Notes: generated by a model not told the origin, from the letters alone. A stretch of 64,000 bases of DNA from CAXBNB01 sp965267535 (GCA_965267535.1 OZ254082.1:930001-994000), one strand, 5' to 3'. Positions 1 to 9,406 are shown, numbered from the stretch's first letter. Numbers and translations are program-made.

Positions 1-3000
1 AGGGTATCATTTGCGATAGGTGTGGTGTAGAAGTTACCGAAAAGAAAGTGCGTAGGGAGAGAATGGGACACATCGAATTGGTGGTGCCCGTAGCGCATAT
101 CTGGTACTTCAAATCGCTACCCAACAAAATCGGATACCTGCTTGGAATCCCTACCAAAAAGCTGGATCAAATCATATACTATGAGCGTTACCTCATCATA
201 CAGCCTGGTATCAAGGAAGAAGATGGCTTAAACAAGTTTGACTTCCTGACCGAAGATGAGTATCTCGATATTATGGATAAGCTTCCAAGAGAAAATCAAC
301 TGTTGGAAGACGATGACCCTCAGAAATTCATCGCTAAGATGGGTGCTGAAGCATTAGAGCTGGCCCTGTCAAGAATTCAACTCGATGAGCTATCGTATGA
401 ATTGAGACATCAGGCAGCTACTGACACATCGCAGCAGCGTAAGGCAGAAGCGCTCAAGCGTCTCAAAGTTGTAGAGGCGTTTAGAGAAGCCAAAACCAGA
501 ATCGAAAACAAACCTGAGTGGATGATTATCAAAATGGTGCCTGTAATACCACCAGAATTGAGACCACTCGTGCCACTGGATGGCGGTAGGTTTGCTACAT
601 CGGATTTGAATGACCTTTACCGTAGAGTAATTATAAGAAACAACCGTCTGAAAAGACTGATTGACATCAAAGCACCGGAAGTAATCCTTCGAAATGAAAA
701 GAGGATGCTTCAGGAAGCTGTTGATTCACTTTTTGACAACTCAAGAAAAGTGAATGCAGTACGGTCAGATGGTAACCGGGCGCTGAAATCCCTGAGTGAT
801 ATGCTGAAAGGTAAGCAAGGGCGTTTCCGTCAAAACCTTCTCGGAAAAAGGGTAGATTATTCTGGTCGTTCGGTAATTGTAGTAGGTCCGGAACTCAAAA
901 TGCATGAGTGCGGCCTGCCAAAAGGAATGGCAGCAGAGCTGTTTAAGCCTTTTATCATCAGAAAACTGATTGAAAGAGGAATAGTAAAAACAGTAAAATC
1001 TGCTAAGAAAATAGTAGACAGAAAAGATCCTGTAATATGGGATATCCTCGAAAACGTAATGAAAGGGCACCCTGTATTGCTCAACCGTGCACCAACACTG
1101 CACAGACTGGGTATTCAGGCTTTCCAGCCCAAAATGATCGAGGGTAAGGCAATCCAACTTCATCCATTGGCTTGTACAGCATTCAACGCCGACTTTGACG
1201 GTGACCAGATGGCGGTACACGTACCTCTTGGACATGAAGCTATTTTGGAAGCATCGCTATTGATGCTGGCCTCTCACAATATTCTGAACCCGGCTAACGG
1301 TGCGCCGATTACTGTACCTTCTCAGGATATGGTTTTGGGATTGTACTATGTAACCAAGGGTAGAAGAAGTACTGAAGAAGAGCCAGAGCCGGGAGAAGGC
1401 ATGACTTTCTACAGTGCCGAAGAGGTTATCATTGCTATAAACGAAGGAAAAGTTTCAAAGCACGCTTACATAAAGGTAAGAACCAAAGTAAGAAATGAAG
1501 ATGGTGAGCTGGAAACTAAAGTAATAGAAACTGTAGCTGGTCGGGTTATTTTCAACCAATACGTACCGGAAGAAGTGGGCTTTGTAAATGAGCTGCTCAC
1601 GAAGAAAAAACTACAGAAAATTATCTCAATGGTATTCAACATTTCAGGAATGGCACGTACAGCCAACTTCCTGGATGATATCAAAACACTTGGGTTCCAG
1701 TCTGCTTATAAAGGCGGCTTGTCAATGGGACTTGGTGATATCAATATACCTGAAGAGAAAGAAAAACTCGTAGCTCAGGCTAAAGAAGAAGTAGATGCCG
1801 TATGGGCTAACTACCAGATGGGTCTGATTACTGATAACGAGCGATACAACCAGGTAATTGATATCTGGACAAGAATCAACTCGTTGCTTACAGGCACATT
1901 GATGACTCAGCTCGAAGAAGAAAAGCAAGGATTCAACTCGATCTTTATGATGATGCACTCCGGTGCAAGGGGATCCAGAGAGCAGATTCGTCAGCTGGGT
2001 GGTATGAGGGGATTGATGGCCAAGCCACAGAAAAACCTTCAGGGTTCTGTAGGAGAGATTATTGAAAACCCCATCCTTTCCAACTTTAAAGAAGGACTGG
2101 ATGTAATCGAATACTTTATTTCTACACACGGTGCTCGTAAAGGTCTGGCAGATACCGCTTTGAAAACGGCAGATGCTGGTTACCTGACAAGACGTCTTGT
2201 AGACGTGGCGCAAGATGTAGTTGTAAATGAAGAAGATTGTGGAACACTCCGAGGTTTAGCTGTAACAGCACTTAAAGACAATGAGGATATTGTAGAGCCA
2301 TTGTCTGAAAGAATACTGGGACGAGTATCCGTTCACGATATTTACGATCCTATATCCGAGGAATTGCTGGTATCTGCTGGTGATGAAATCACAGAAAATA
2401 TAGCTGCCAAAATAGAGGCTACAAGCATAGAAGAGGTAGAAATACGTTCGGTATTGACTTGTGAGACCAAGCAGGGTATTTGTAGCAAGTGCTACGGAAG
2501 AAATCTGGCTACTGGTAAGATGGCTCAGAAAGGTGAAGCTGTAGGTGTAATTGCGGCACAGTCTATTGGTGAGCCTGGTACTCAGCTTACACTGAGAACC
2601 TTCCACGTAGGGGGTACAGCATCCAACATTGCGGTAGATGCAAGCATAGTGGCTAAGTTTGACGGTATCGTTGAATTTGAAGAGCTGAGATCAATCACTA
2701 CTACCAATAGCGAAAATGAAAACGTAGACGTAGTAATGGGTAGATCTGGTGAGATCAAGATTATTGATCCTAAAACCAAGAAAGTACTCATTAGCAATCA
2801 CGTTCCTTATGGTGCATTTGTAGATGTGAAGGAGAAATCTAAAGTGAAGAAAGGTGACAGACTATGCCACTGGGATCCATACAACGCCGTAATCTTATCT
2901 GCTTTTGACGGTACAGTTAATTTCGAATCTATTGAGGAAGGAATTACCTACAAGGAAGAGTCAGATGAGCAAACCGGTCACAGAGAAAAAGTAATTATCG

Positions 3001-4082
3001 ACACGAAAGATAAAACGAAGAACCCATCGATAGTAATTGAGGCTGGCGACAATCAGCAAGCTTATAACATACCGGTAGGAGCTCACCTTTCTGTTGATCA
3101 GGGAGATAACGTGAAAGCCGGACAAGTTTTGGCTAAAATTCCTCGAATGATGGGTAAATCGCGCGATATTACAGGGGGTCTGCCAAGGGTAACCGAGCTC
3201 TTTGAAGCAAGAAACCCGTCTAACCCGGCTGTAGTAAGTGAGATAGATGGTGTGGTAACTTATGGAGGAATTAAGCGTGGTAACAGAGAAATCTTCATCG
3301 AATCGAAAGATGGTGTGAAAAAGAGATATCTTGTTTCACTCTCTAAGCACATCCTTGTACAGGACAATGACTTTGTGAAAGCAGGTTATTCGCTTTCTGA
3401 TGGTGCAGTTACTCCTGCAGATATATTAGCGATCAAAGGGCCTACTGCCGTACAGGAATATTTGGTAAACGAAATTCAGGAAGTATACCGACTGCAAGGT
3501 GTGAAAATCAACGATAAGCACATCGAGACTATTGTAAGCCAGATGATGCAGAAAGTAAACATACTGGATGCCGGCGATACTAGCTTCCTGCCAGGACAGA
3601 TTGTAGATAAGCATGTTTTCATGGAAGAAAACGACTCTATCCTGGACAAGAAAGTAGTATCTGATGCAGGTGACTCAGAAAATGTGAAGCCTGGACAAAT
3701 TATTTCAGCTCGTCAGTTAAGAGATGAAAACTCAAGCTTGAAGAGAAGAGACCTTAAATTGGTACAGGTAAGAAATGCAGCACCTGCAGTATCTGAACCA
3801 AGGCTTCAGGGTATTACTCAAGCTTCATTGGCTACACAGAGTTTCATATCTGCAGCGTCGTTCCAGGAAACAACTAAAGTATTGAGTGAAGCTTCCATCA
3901 GAGGAAAACGAGATCACTTGATTGGCTTGAAGGAGAACGTGATCGTAGGTCACTTGATCCCTGCAGGTACAGGTCAGCGTGATTTCCAGGATGTGATCGT
4001 AGGTTCGCAAGAAGAGTACGATGCGTTGGTAGCCTCAAAGGAAAGCTTCAATAAATCTACTGAACTCCAGGAAAATGAGTAA
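1..4082 (+). CDS. rpoC: RNA polymerase beta' subunit, 5'-truncated by window edge
   Basis: This is the beta' subunit of RNA polymerase, which carries the catalytic magnesium site and forms the DNA clamp. The reading frame is open from the first bases (codons in frame from position 3), and the earliest residues include CDRCGVEVT, the second half of the N-terminal zinc finger, so only a short N-terminal part lies outside the window. The catalytic motif NADFDGDQ is encoded near 1186-1209. The second zinc-binding segment with CETKQGICSKC is near 2460-2495. The GTG at 48 is an internal valine, not a start. The stop at 4080-4082 overlaps the start of the DUF3467 gene. rpoB should lie just upstream. 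Confidence 0.98.
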   Translation, partial: GIICDRCGVEVTEKKVRRERMGHIELVVPVAHIWYFKSLPNKIGYLLGIPTKKLDQIIYYERYLIIQPGIKEEDGLNKFDFLTEDEYLDIMDKLPRENQLLEDDDPQKFIAKMGAEALELALSRIQLDELSYELRHQAATDTSQQRKAEALKRLKVVEAFREAKTRIENKPEWMIIKMVPVIPPELRPLVPLDGGRFATSDLNDLYRRVIIRNNRLKRLIDIKAPEVILRNEKRMLQEAVDSLFDNSRKVNAVRSDGNRALKSLSDMLKGKQGRFRQNLLGKRVDYSGRSVIVVGPELKMHECGLPKGMAAELFKPFIIRKLIERGIVKTVKSAKKIVDRKDPVIWDILENVMKGHPVLLNRAPTLHRLGIQAFQPKMIEGKAIQLHPLACTAFNADFDGDQMAVHVPLGHEAILEASLLMLASHNILNPANGAPITVPSQDMVLGLYYVTKGRRSTEEEPEPGEGMTFYSAEEVIIAINEGKVSKHAYIKVRTKVRNEDGELETKVIETVAGRVIFNQYVPEEVGFVNELLTKKKLQKIISMVFNISGMARTANFLDDIKTLGFQSAYKGGLSMGLGDINIPEEKEKLVAQAKEEVDAVWANYQMGLITDNERYNQVIDIWTRINSLLTGTLMTQLEEEKQGFNSIFMMMHSGARGSREQIRQLGGMRGLMAKPQKNLQGSVGEIIENPILSNFKEGLDVIEYFISTHGARKGLADTALKTADAGYLTRRLVDVAQDVVVNEEDCGTLRGLAVTALKDNEDIVEPLSERILGRVSVHDIYDPISEELLVSAGDEITENIAAKIEATSIEEVEIRSVLTCETKQGICSKCYGRNLATGKMAQKGEAVGVIAAQSIGEPGTQLTLRTFHVGGTASNIAVDASIVAKFDGIVEFEELRSITTTNSENENVDVVMGRSGEIKIIDPKTKKVLISNHVPYGAFVDVKEKSKVKKGDRLCHWDPYNAVILSAFDGTVNFESIEEGITYKEESDEQTGHREKVIIDTKDKTKNPSIVIEAGDNQQAYNIPVGAHLSVDQGDNVKAGQVLAKIPRMMGKSRDITGGLPRVTELFEARNPSNPAVVSEIDGVVTYGGIKRGNREIFIESKDGVKKRYLVSLSKHILVQDNDFVKAGYSLSDGAVTPADILAIKGPTAVQEYLVNEIQEVYRLQGVKINDKHIETIVSQMMQKVNILDAGDTSFLPGQIVDKHVFMEENDSILDKKVVSDAGDSENVKPGQIISARQLRDENSSLKRRDLKLVQVRNAAPAVSEPRLQGITQASLATQSFISAASFQETTKVLSEASIRGKRDHLIGLKENVIVGHLIPAGTGQRDFQDVIVGSQEEYDALVASKESFNKSTELQENE

Positions 4083-4410
4083 GCACGAAGAAGAAGAGAA
4101 AGGTAAGCAGCAGGGAGGGCAATTAAACATCGAGTTGTCGGAAGAGATAGCCGAAGGTGTTTATGCAAATCTGGCCATGATTGCTCATTCTAATTCAGAG
4201 TTTGTAATTGATTTTATCCGACTTATGCCGGGAGTACCCAAAGCGAAAGTTAAATCCAGAGTAGTGGTAACACCGGAGCATGCAAAACGCTTGCTCGTGG
4301 CATTGCAGGACAATATACAGAAATATGAGAAAACCTTTGGGCCGATAAAGCAGGTTGATGATTCTCCAAAATTCCCTATGAATTTTGGTGGCACCATGGG
4401 CGAAGCTTAA
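4075..4410 (+). CDS. DUF3467 family protein
   Basis: This encodes a 111-residue soluble protein with a charged N-terminus (KHEEEEKGKQQGG) followed by the conserved DUF3467 core with ANLAMIAHSNSEFVIDF and FIRLMPGVPKAKVKSR. The function of the family is not established. The ATG lies inside the last codons of rpoC, an 8-base overlap in a different frame, which suggests translational coupling to the polymerase subunit. A strong terminator follows directly, so this is the last gene of the rpoBC transcript. I infer that it acts near transcription or translation because of its position, not because of any recognised motif. Confidence 0.88.
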   Translation: MSKHEEEEKGKQQGGQLNIELSEEIAEGVYANLAMIAHSNSEFVIDFIRLMPGVPKAKVKSRVVVTPEHAKRLLVALQDNIQKYEKTFGPIKQVDDSPKFPMNFGGTMGEA

Positions 4411-4433
4411 CGGATAAGGGTTATCGAAAATAC

Positions 4434-4470
4434 AAGGACTGAAAGCGGTATGTTTTCAGTCCTTTTTTTT
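4434..4470 (+). terminator. Rho-independent terminator after rpoC-DUF3467
   Basis: There is a perfect 11-base inverted repeat (AAGGACTGAAA at 4434-4444 pairing with TTTCAGTCCTT at 4454-4464), a 9-base loop, and a run of eight T ending at 4470. Confidence 0.92.
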
Positions 4471-4564
4471 AAACAAAAGTAGAAACACGACGGATCTAAT
4501 GCCTTCAGATATGGAGTGGATATCCGACGTAAATAACTAATATTCAAAATCTTTACTAAAGAAA

Positions 4565-4595
4565 TTTTGTTTAGAAGTATTTATCCCTATTTTTG
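4565..4595 (+). promoter_or_regulatory. Bacteroidota-type promoter for rpsL operon
   Basis: TATTTTTG at 4588-4595 fits the TAnnTTTG -7 element of the Bacteroidota primary sigma factor. TTTTG at 4565-4569 is a plausible -33 element 18 bases upstream. It lies between the rpoC terminator and rpsL, leaving a leader of roughly 45 bases. Confidence 0.7.
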
Positions 4596-4644
4596 CGTTC
4601 CGATTTTTCAAAGGAAAGAATAAATATTATAAAAAATAAAGTAA

Positions 4645-5025
4645 ATGCCTACTATACAGCAATTAGTAAGAAAGGGTAGAAAAACATTGGTATCTAAATC
4701 AAAATCACCTGCATTGGATTCTTGTCCTCAGCGCAGGGGAGTTTGTACCAGGGTTTACACCACTACACCTAAAAAACCTAACTCGGCTATGAGGAAAGTG
4801 GCAAGGGTAAGGTTGACAAACGGTAAAGAAGTTAACGCCTACATCCCCGGTGAAGGTCACAACCTGCAAGAACACTCGATAGTACTTATCAGAGGTGGTA
4901 GGGTAAAGGATTTGCCTGGTGTGAGGTATCACATCATTAGAGGTGCCCTCGATACAGCTGGTGTAAGCGGAAGGTTGCAGCGTAGATCTAAATACGGTGC
5001 TAAAAGACCTAAGGATAAAAAATAA
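4645..5025 (+). CDS. rpsL: 30S ribosomal protein S12
   Basis: S12 sits at the decoding centre of the small subunit and influences accuracy. The 126-residue protein has the family's usual length and carries TTPKKPNSAMRKVARVRL and PGEGHNLQEHS. Lysines are kept at 43-44, the region where streptomycin-resistance changes occur in other species, so the sequence looks like the sensitive form. The start is preceded by an A-rich leader with no Shine-Dalgarno sequence. It is the first gene of the rpsL-rpsG-fusA-rpsJ unit. Confidence 0.98.
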   Translation: MPTIQQLVRKGRKTLVSKSKSPALDSCPQRRGVCTRVYTTTPKKPNSAMRKVARVRLTNGKEVNAYIPGEGHNLQEHSIVLIRGGRVKDLPGVRYHIIRGALDTAGVSGRLQRRSKYGAKRPKDKK

Positions 5026-5044
5026 TATATTCAATACATAAAAA

Positions 5045-5512
5045 ATGAGAAAAGCTAAACCAAAGAAGAGATATATTCTTCCCGATCCGAAGTTTAAAGA
5101 TACTTTGGTATCAAAGTTTGTAAACTACCTGATGGTGGACGGAAAGAAGAGTATTGCTTATTCTATCTTTTACGATGCGATTAGCCTCGTAGAAGAGAAA
5201 ACAAGTGAGAATGGTCTTGAAACTTGGAAAAAAGCATTGAACAACATTATGCCTTCAGTAGAAGTGAAGAGTAGAAGAGTTGGTGGTGCTACCTTTCAGG
5301 TTCCTATTGAAGTAAGACCTTCGAGGAAGATTTCACTGGGAATCAAATGGATGATCGGTTACTCTAGATCTAGAGGCGAGAAAACCATGAAAGAAAGGTT
5401 AGCAGCCGAGATTATTGCTGCTTCTAAAGGAGAAGGTGCTGCCGTGAAGAAAAAGGATGATACCCACAGAATGGCAGAGGCTAACAAAGCATTTTCACAC
5501 TTCAGATTTTAA
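5045..5512 (+). CDS. rpsG: 30S ribosomal protein S7
   Basis: S7 nucleates assembly of the 16S rRNA 3' domain and contacts tRNA at the E site. The 155-residue protein has the normal bacterial length. Recognisable segments are the N-terminal RKAKPKKRYILPDP, the NYLMVDGKKS stretch and the central VEVKSRRVGGATFQVPIEVRP loop. It begins 19 bases after rpsL and ends 14 bases before fusA, as expected for the str operon. Confidence 0.98.
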   Translation: MRKAKPKKRYILPDPKFKDTLVSKFVNYLMVDGKKSIAYSIFYDAISLVEEKTSENGLETWKKALNNIMPSVEVKSRRVGGATFQVPIEVRPSRKISLGIKWMIGYSRSRGEKTMKERLAAEIIAASKGEGAAVKKKDDTHRMAEANKAFSHFRF

Positions 5513-5526
5513 TACAGATATTACTG

Positions 5527-7635
5527 ATGGCAAAAAGAGATTTAAAATACACCCGGAATATTGGTATCGCAGCTCACATCGATGCTGGTAAGACTACCAC
5601 TACTGAGCGTATCCTTTATTATACCGGCGTTAGTCATAAAATAGGTGAGGTGCACGATGGTGCAGCCACCATGGACTGGATGGAGCAGGAGCAGGAAAGA
5701 GGTATTACTATTACTTCAGCTGCTACTACTGTGTTTTGGCCATACAAAGGAGATAACTATCATATCAACATTATCGACACCCCGGGTCACGTTGACTTTA
5801 CCGTAGAGGTAAACCGTTCACTTAGGGTTCTCGATGGTTTGGTTTTCTTGTTTAGTGCTGTTGACGGTGTAGAGCCTCAGTCAGAAACTAACTGGAGACT
5901 GGCTGACAACTACAAAGTAGCTCGAATCGGTTTTGTAAACAAAATGGATAGAGCTGGTGCAGACTTTTTGAACGTATGTAAGCAGGTGAAAGAAATGCTG
6001 GGAACCAAAGCTGTTCCTCTTCAATTGCCTATCGGAGCTGAAGAAACTTTCAAAGGAGTAGTTGACCTGGTAGAAAACAGAGCAATCGTTTGGAATGAGG
6101 AAGATCAGGGAATGACTTTCGAGGAGATCGAAATCCCTGCTGATATGGTAGACGAAGTAGCAGAATACCGTGAGCATCTGGTTGAGTCTGTTGCTGAGTA
6201 CGATGATGGTCTGATGGAGAAATACTTCGAAGATCCGGATTCTATATCAAAAGATGAAATTATTGCTGCACTGAGAGCAGCAACTATAGATTTGGCATTT
6301 GTGCCAATGATGTGTGGTTCAGCCTTTAAAAACAAAGGTGTTCAGACCATGCTGGATTATGTAATGGAATTGTTGCCTTCACCTCTCGATAGAGACAACA
6401 TCAAAGGAACAAATCCTGACACAGAGGAAACAGTAGAGCGTAAGCCTGATTTGGATGAACCTTTTGCAGCGCTTGCATTTAAAATCGCTACTGACCCATT
6501 CGTAGGTCGTCTGTGTTTTGTAAGATCATACTCTGGTAAGCTTGATTCCGGTTCTTATGTTCACAATACCCGAACAGGAAAGAAAGAAAGGATTTCAAGG
6601 ATATTCCAGATGCACGCCAACAAGCAGAATCAAATTGATATGCTGCACTGTGGTGATATCGCTGCGGTAGTTGGATTTAAGGATATCAAAACAGGGGATA
6701 CCCTTTGTGACGAAAAGAGCAAGATCGTACTTGAGTCAATGATTTTCCCTGATCCTGTAATTGGATATGCGATTGAGCCTAAAGCTCAGGCTGATGTAGA
6801 CAAGTTAGGTATAGCTATATCTAAACTGGTAGAAGAAGATCCTACGCTGGTAGTAGAAACTAACCACGAAACAGGACAAACCATCCTTAAAGGTATGGGA
6901 GAACTTCACCTGGATATTATCATCGACCGTCTGAAGCGTGAATTCAAAGTAGAGATCAACCAGGGAGCACCTCAGGTTGCATACAAAGAAGCCCTGCAAA
7001 GTACTGTTGAGCACAAAGAAGTGTACAAGAAGCAGTCGGGTGGTAGAGGTAAGTTTGCAGATATTGTATTTGAAATCGGACCAAAAGACGAAGATTTCGA
7101 AGGATCTGGATTACAGTTTGTGAACAACATCGTTGGTGGTGCTATTCCTAAGGAATTTATTCCTGCTGTAGAAAAAGGTTTTAGAGAGGCTATGAGCAAC
7201 GGACCTTTGGCTGGCTACAATGTTGATGATATGAAAGTAAGACTCTTCCACGGTTCGTTCCACGACGTGGATTCAGATTCACTTTCGTTTGAATTGGCAG
7301 CTCGTTTAGGATTTAAAGAAGCCGCTAAAAAAGCTAACCCTGTGTTGTTGGAGCCTATCATGGCTGTAGAGGTTGTTACTCCCGATGAGTATACCGGTTC
7401 GGTAACAGGTGACCTTAACAAGAGAAGAGGTATCATGAAGGGAATGGATACAAGAGGAGTTTCTCAGGTGATCAAAGCCGATGTTCCTTTATCTGAGCTG
7501 TTTGGATACGTAACCGATTTGAGAACAATTACATCAGGAAGAGCAACAGCTTCATTGACTTTCTCACATTACTACAATGTGCCTAAGAACATAGCCGATG
7601 AAGTAATTGCAAATGCACAGGGACAGCCTGCTTAA
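5527..7635 (+). CDS. fusA: Translation elongation factor G
   Basis: EF-G is the GTPase that drives translocation of tRNA and mRNA on the ribosome. The 702-residue protein has the complete domain set. The P-loop AHIDAGKTT is at residues 16-24, DTPGH and NKMD mark G3 and G4, and domain IV/V segments such as GFREAMSNGPLAG follow. GGRGKFADI and the C-terminal RGIMKGMDTRG region are typical. It lies between rpsG and rpsJ. Nothing suggests a paralogous specialised EF-G, because every G-domain motif is intact. Confidence 0.98.
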   Translation: MAKRDLKYTRNIGIAAHIDAGKTTTTERILYYTGVSHKIGEVHDGAATMDWMEQEQERGITITSAATTVFWPYKGDNYHINIIDTPGHVDFTVEVNRSLRVLDGLVFLFSAVDGVEPQSETNWRLADNYKVARIGFVNKMDRAGADFLNVCKQVKEMLGTKAVPLQLPIGAEETFKGVVDLVENRAIVWNEEDQGMTFEEIEIPADMVDEVAEYREHLVESVAEYDDGLMEKYFEDPDSISKDEIIAALRAATIDLAFVPMMCGSAFKNKGVQTMLDYVMELLPSPLDRDNIKGTNPDTEETVERKPDLDEPFAALAFKIATDPFVGRLCFVRSYSGKLDSGSYVHNTRTGKKERISRIFQMHANKQNQIDMLHCGDIAAVVGFKDIKTGDTLCDEKSKIVLESMIFPDPVIGYAIEPKAQADVDKLGIAISKLVEEDPTLVVETNHETGQTILKGMGELHLDIIIDRLKREFKVEINQGAPQVAYKEALQSTVEHKEVYKKQSGGRGKFADIVFEIGPKDEDFEGSGLQFVNNIVGGAIPKEFIPAVEKGFREAMSNGPLAGYNVDDMKVRLFHGSFHDVDSDSLSFELAARLGFKEAAKKANPVLLEPIMAVEVVTPDEYTGSVTGDLNKRRGIMKGMDTRGVSQVIKADVPLSELFGYVTDLRTITSGRATASLTFSHYYNVPKNIADEVIANAQGQPA

Positions 7636-7648
7636 ATAGTTAAAGATT

Positions 7649-7954
7649 ATGAATCAGAAAATAAGAATAAAGCTTAAATCTTACGATCACAATCTGGTTG
7701 ACAAGTCTTCGGAGAAGATTGTGAGAGCAGTAAAAGTGACAGGAGCTGTAGTAAGTGGTCCTATACCTCTTCCTACTGTAAAAGAGAAATTTACTGTGTT
7801 GAGATCACCACACGTAAACAAAAAGTCAAGAGAGCAGTTTCAATTGTGTACCTACAAAAGACTGGTGGATATCTATTCCAACAGCGCTAAGACTGTAGAT
7901 GCTCTAATGAAATTGGAATTGCCTAGTGGTGTGGATGTAGAAATCAAAGTCTGA
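7649..7954 (+). CDS. rpsJ: 30S ribosomal protein S10
   Basis: S10 is a protein of the 30S head, and in other bacteria it also forms the transcription antitermination complex with NusB. The 101-residue length is normal. Conserved parts are IRIKLKSYDHNLVD at the N-terminus, VSGPIPLPTVKEKFTVLRSPHVNKKSREQF in pieces through the middle, and a C-terminal LPSGVDVEIKV. Here rpsJ closes the str transcript, because a strong terminator and then a new promoter separate it from rplC. Confidence 0.98.
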   Translation: MNQKIRIKLKSYDHNLVDKSSEKIVRAVKVTGAVVSGPIPLPTVKEKFTVLRSPHVNKKSREQFQLCTYKRLVDIYSNSAKTVDALMKLELPSGVDVEIKV

Positions 7955-7976
7955 TTAAGAATAACATAGCATTATA

Positions 7977-8014
7977 AAGAGCCAATAATGGAAAATTTAT
8001 TGGTTCTTTTTTTT
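7977..8014 (+). terminator. Rho-independent terminator after rpsJ
   Basis: A 12-base stem (AAGAGCCAATAA at 7977-7988 with TTATTGGTTCTT at 7997-8008, one G-T pair) closes an 8-base loop and runs into eight T ending at 8014. It separates rpsJ from the remaining S10-cluster genes. Confidence 0.88.
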
Positions 8015-8048
8015 GTCTTCATATATTCTTAATATTTATCTTGAATAA

Positions 8049-8079
8049 TTTGACTGCAAGATTAGAATTACTATCTTTG
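8049..8079 (+). promoter_or_regulatory. Promoter for rplC ribosomal-protein operon
   Basis: TTTG at 8049-8052 and TATCTTTG at 8072-8079 are exactly 19 bases apart, a full match to the Bacteroidota primary promoter. The -7 element lies inside an inverted repeat: GACTGCAA at 8052-8059 and TTGCAGTC at 8077-8084. The leader (about 8085-8140) can fold a small GC-rich hairpin near 8093-8114, where GGGG and GG pair with CC and CCC. This is a possible but unproven ribosomal-protein control site. Confidence 0.82.
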
Positions 8080-8140
8080 CAGTCCTTTTTACGGGGAAGG
8101 CTAAAAACCGCCCATTTTTATAAAGAATTAAGATACTATA

Positions 8141-8773
8141 ATGTCTGGTATAATAGGAAAAAAAATAGGGATGACTAGCGTATACAGTGCCGATGGACGA
8201 AGCGTCGCATGCACGTTGATAGAAGCTGGTCCTTGTGTGATAACACAAGTAAAGAATGAAGATACTGACGGGTATACCGCAGTACAGTTGGGTTACGGCG
8301 AGCGTAAAGAAAAAAACACTCCTAAAGCATTGAAGGGGCATTTTTCTAAAGCTAAAACCACCCCGAAAAAAGAAGTTGTTGAGTTCAGAGACTTTAGAGA
8401 AGAATTTGAAGGCCAGGTGGCTTTGGGTAATACTATCACAGTTGCAGATGTTTTCAAGGAAGAAGACTTTGTAGATGTAATAGGAACATCTAAAGGTAAA
8501 GGTTTTCAGGGCGTTGTAAAGCGTCACAACTTTGGTGGCGTTGGGCAGGCTACACACGGTCAGCACAACCGACTAAGGGCACCAGGTTCTATTGGTGGAG
8601 CTTCTTATCCTGCCAGAGTTTTTAAAGGCATGCGAATGGCAGGAAGAACTGGTGGCGATAGAGTGAAGGTAACCAACCTTCAGGTTATGAAAATTATTCC
8701 AGAGAAAAATCTTATTCTCGTTAGTGGTTCAATTCCGGGCCCTAAGAATTCAACTGTAATAATCGAGAAGTAA
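8141..8773 (+). CDS. rplC: 50S ribosomal protein L3
   Basis: L3 is an early-assembly large-subunit protein whose loop approaches the peptidyl transferase centre. The 210-residue protein begins SGIIGKKIGMTSVY and carries the conserved GFQGVVKRHNFGG and THGQHNRLRAPGSIG segments, then RVFKGMRMAGRTGGDRVK in pieces. It is the first gene after the internal promoter and therefore heads the long operon running to rplQ. rplD follows after 2 bases. Confidence 0.98.
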   Translation: MSGIIGKKIGMTSVYSADGRSVACTLIEAGPCVITQVKNEDTDGYTAVQLGYGERKEKNTPKALKGHFSKAKTTPKKEVVEFRDFREEFEGQVALGNTITVADVFKEEDFVDVIGTSKGKGFQGVVKRHNFGGVGQATHGQHNRLRAPGSIGGASYPARVFKGMRMAGRTGGDRVKVTNLQVMKIIPEKNLILVSGSIPGPKNSTVIIEK

Positions 8774-8775
8774 TT

Positions 8776-9405
8776 ATGAAAATTTCAGTATTAAGCAGTA
8801 ACGGGGAAGATACCGGCAGAAAAGTTGAGCTATCTAAAGATGTATTTGGTGTAGAGCCAAATGATCATGCTATATACCTTGATGTGAAGCAATACCTGGC
8901 TCACCAGCGACAAGGTACCCATAAATCAAAAGAAAGAGCTGAAATCGCAGGCTCTACTAGAAAGATCAAAAAACAAAAAGGTACAGGTACGGCTCGTGCG
9001 GGTAGTATCAAGTCGCCTTTGTTTAGAGGTGGAGGTCGTATATTCGGACCTAAGCCAAGAAACTACAGCATTAAGCTTAACAAAAAGCTGAAAGATGTAG
9101 CTCGTAAATCTGCGCTTTCATACAAAGCAAACGATAAGAGCATAACTGTATTGGAAGACTTCTCTTTTGATGCACCTAAAACAAAAAACTTCCTTGGGCT
9201 CCTTTCAAGTCTTTCTGTATCAGATAAGAAAACACTTTTGGTACTAGGACAGGATGACAAGAACGTATTCTTGTCTAGCCGCAACCTTAAAAATGCAGCA
9301 GTAACTACTGCAGATCAAATCAATACCTACGATTTGTTGAAGGCAGACAAAGTGTTGTTGTGCGAAGGATCGATAGAGAAAATTGAAACCTTATTAAGTA
9401 AGTAA
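8776..9405 (+). CDS. rplD: 50S ribosomal protein L4
   Basis: L4 binds 23S rRNA and lines the peptide exit tunnel. In enterobacteria it also represses its own operon. The 209-residue protein has the expected long tunnel loop with KKQKGTGTARAGSIKSPLFR and GGGRIFGPKPRNYS. It begins 2 bases after rplC and ends 1 base before rplW. The sequence does not show whether L4 autoregulates here. Confidence 0.97.
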   Translation: MKISVLSSNGEDTGRKVELSKDVFGVEPNDHAIYLDVKQYLAHQRQGTHKSKERAEIAGSTRKIKKQKGTGTARAGSIKSPLFRGGGRIFGPKPRNYSIKLNKKLKDVARKSALSYKANDKSITVLEDFSFDAPKTKNFLGLLSSLSVSDKKTLLVLGQDDKNVFLSSRNLKNAAVTTADQINTYDLLKADKVLLCEGSIEKIETLLSK

Positions 9406-9406
9406 G

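Noticed and set aside
1..47. Start of RpoC at position 48
   Set aside because: The reading frame and zinc-finger residues continue to the window edge, so the real start is upstream of the window.
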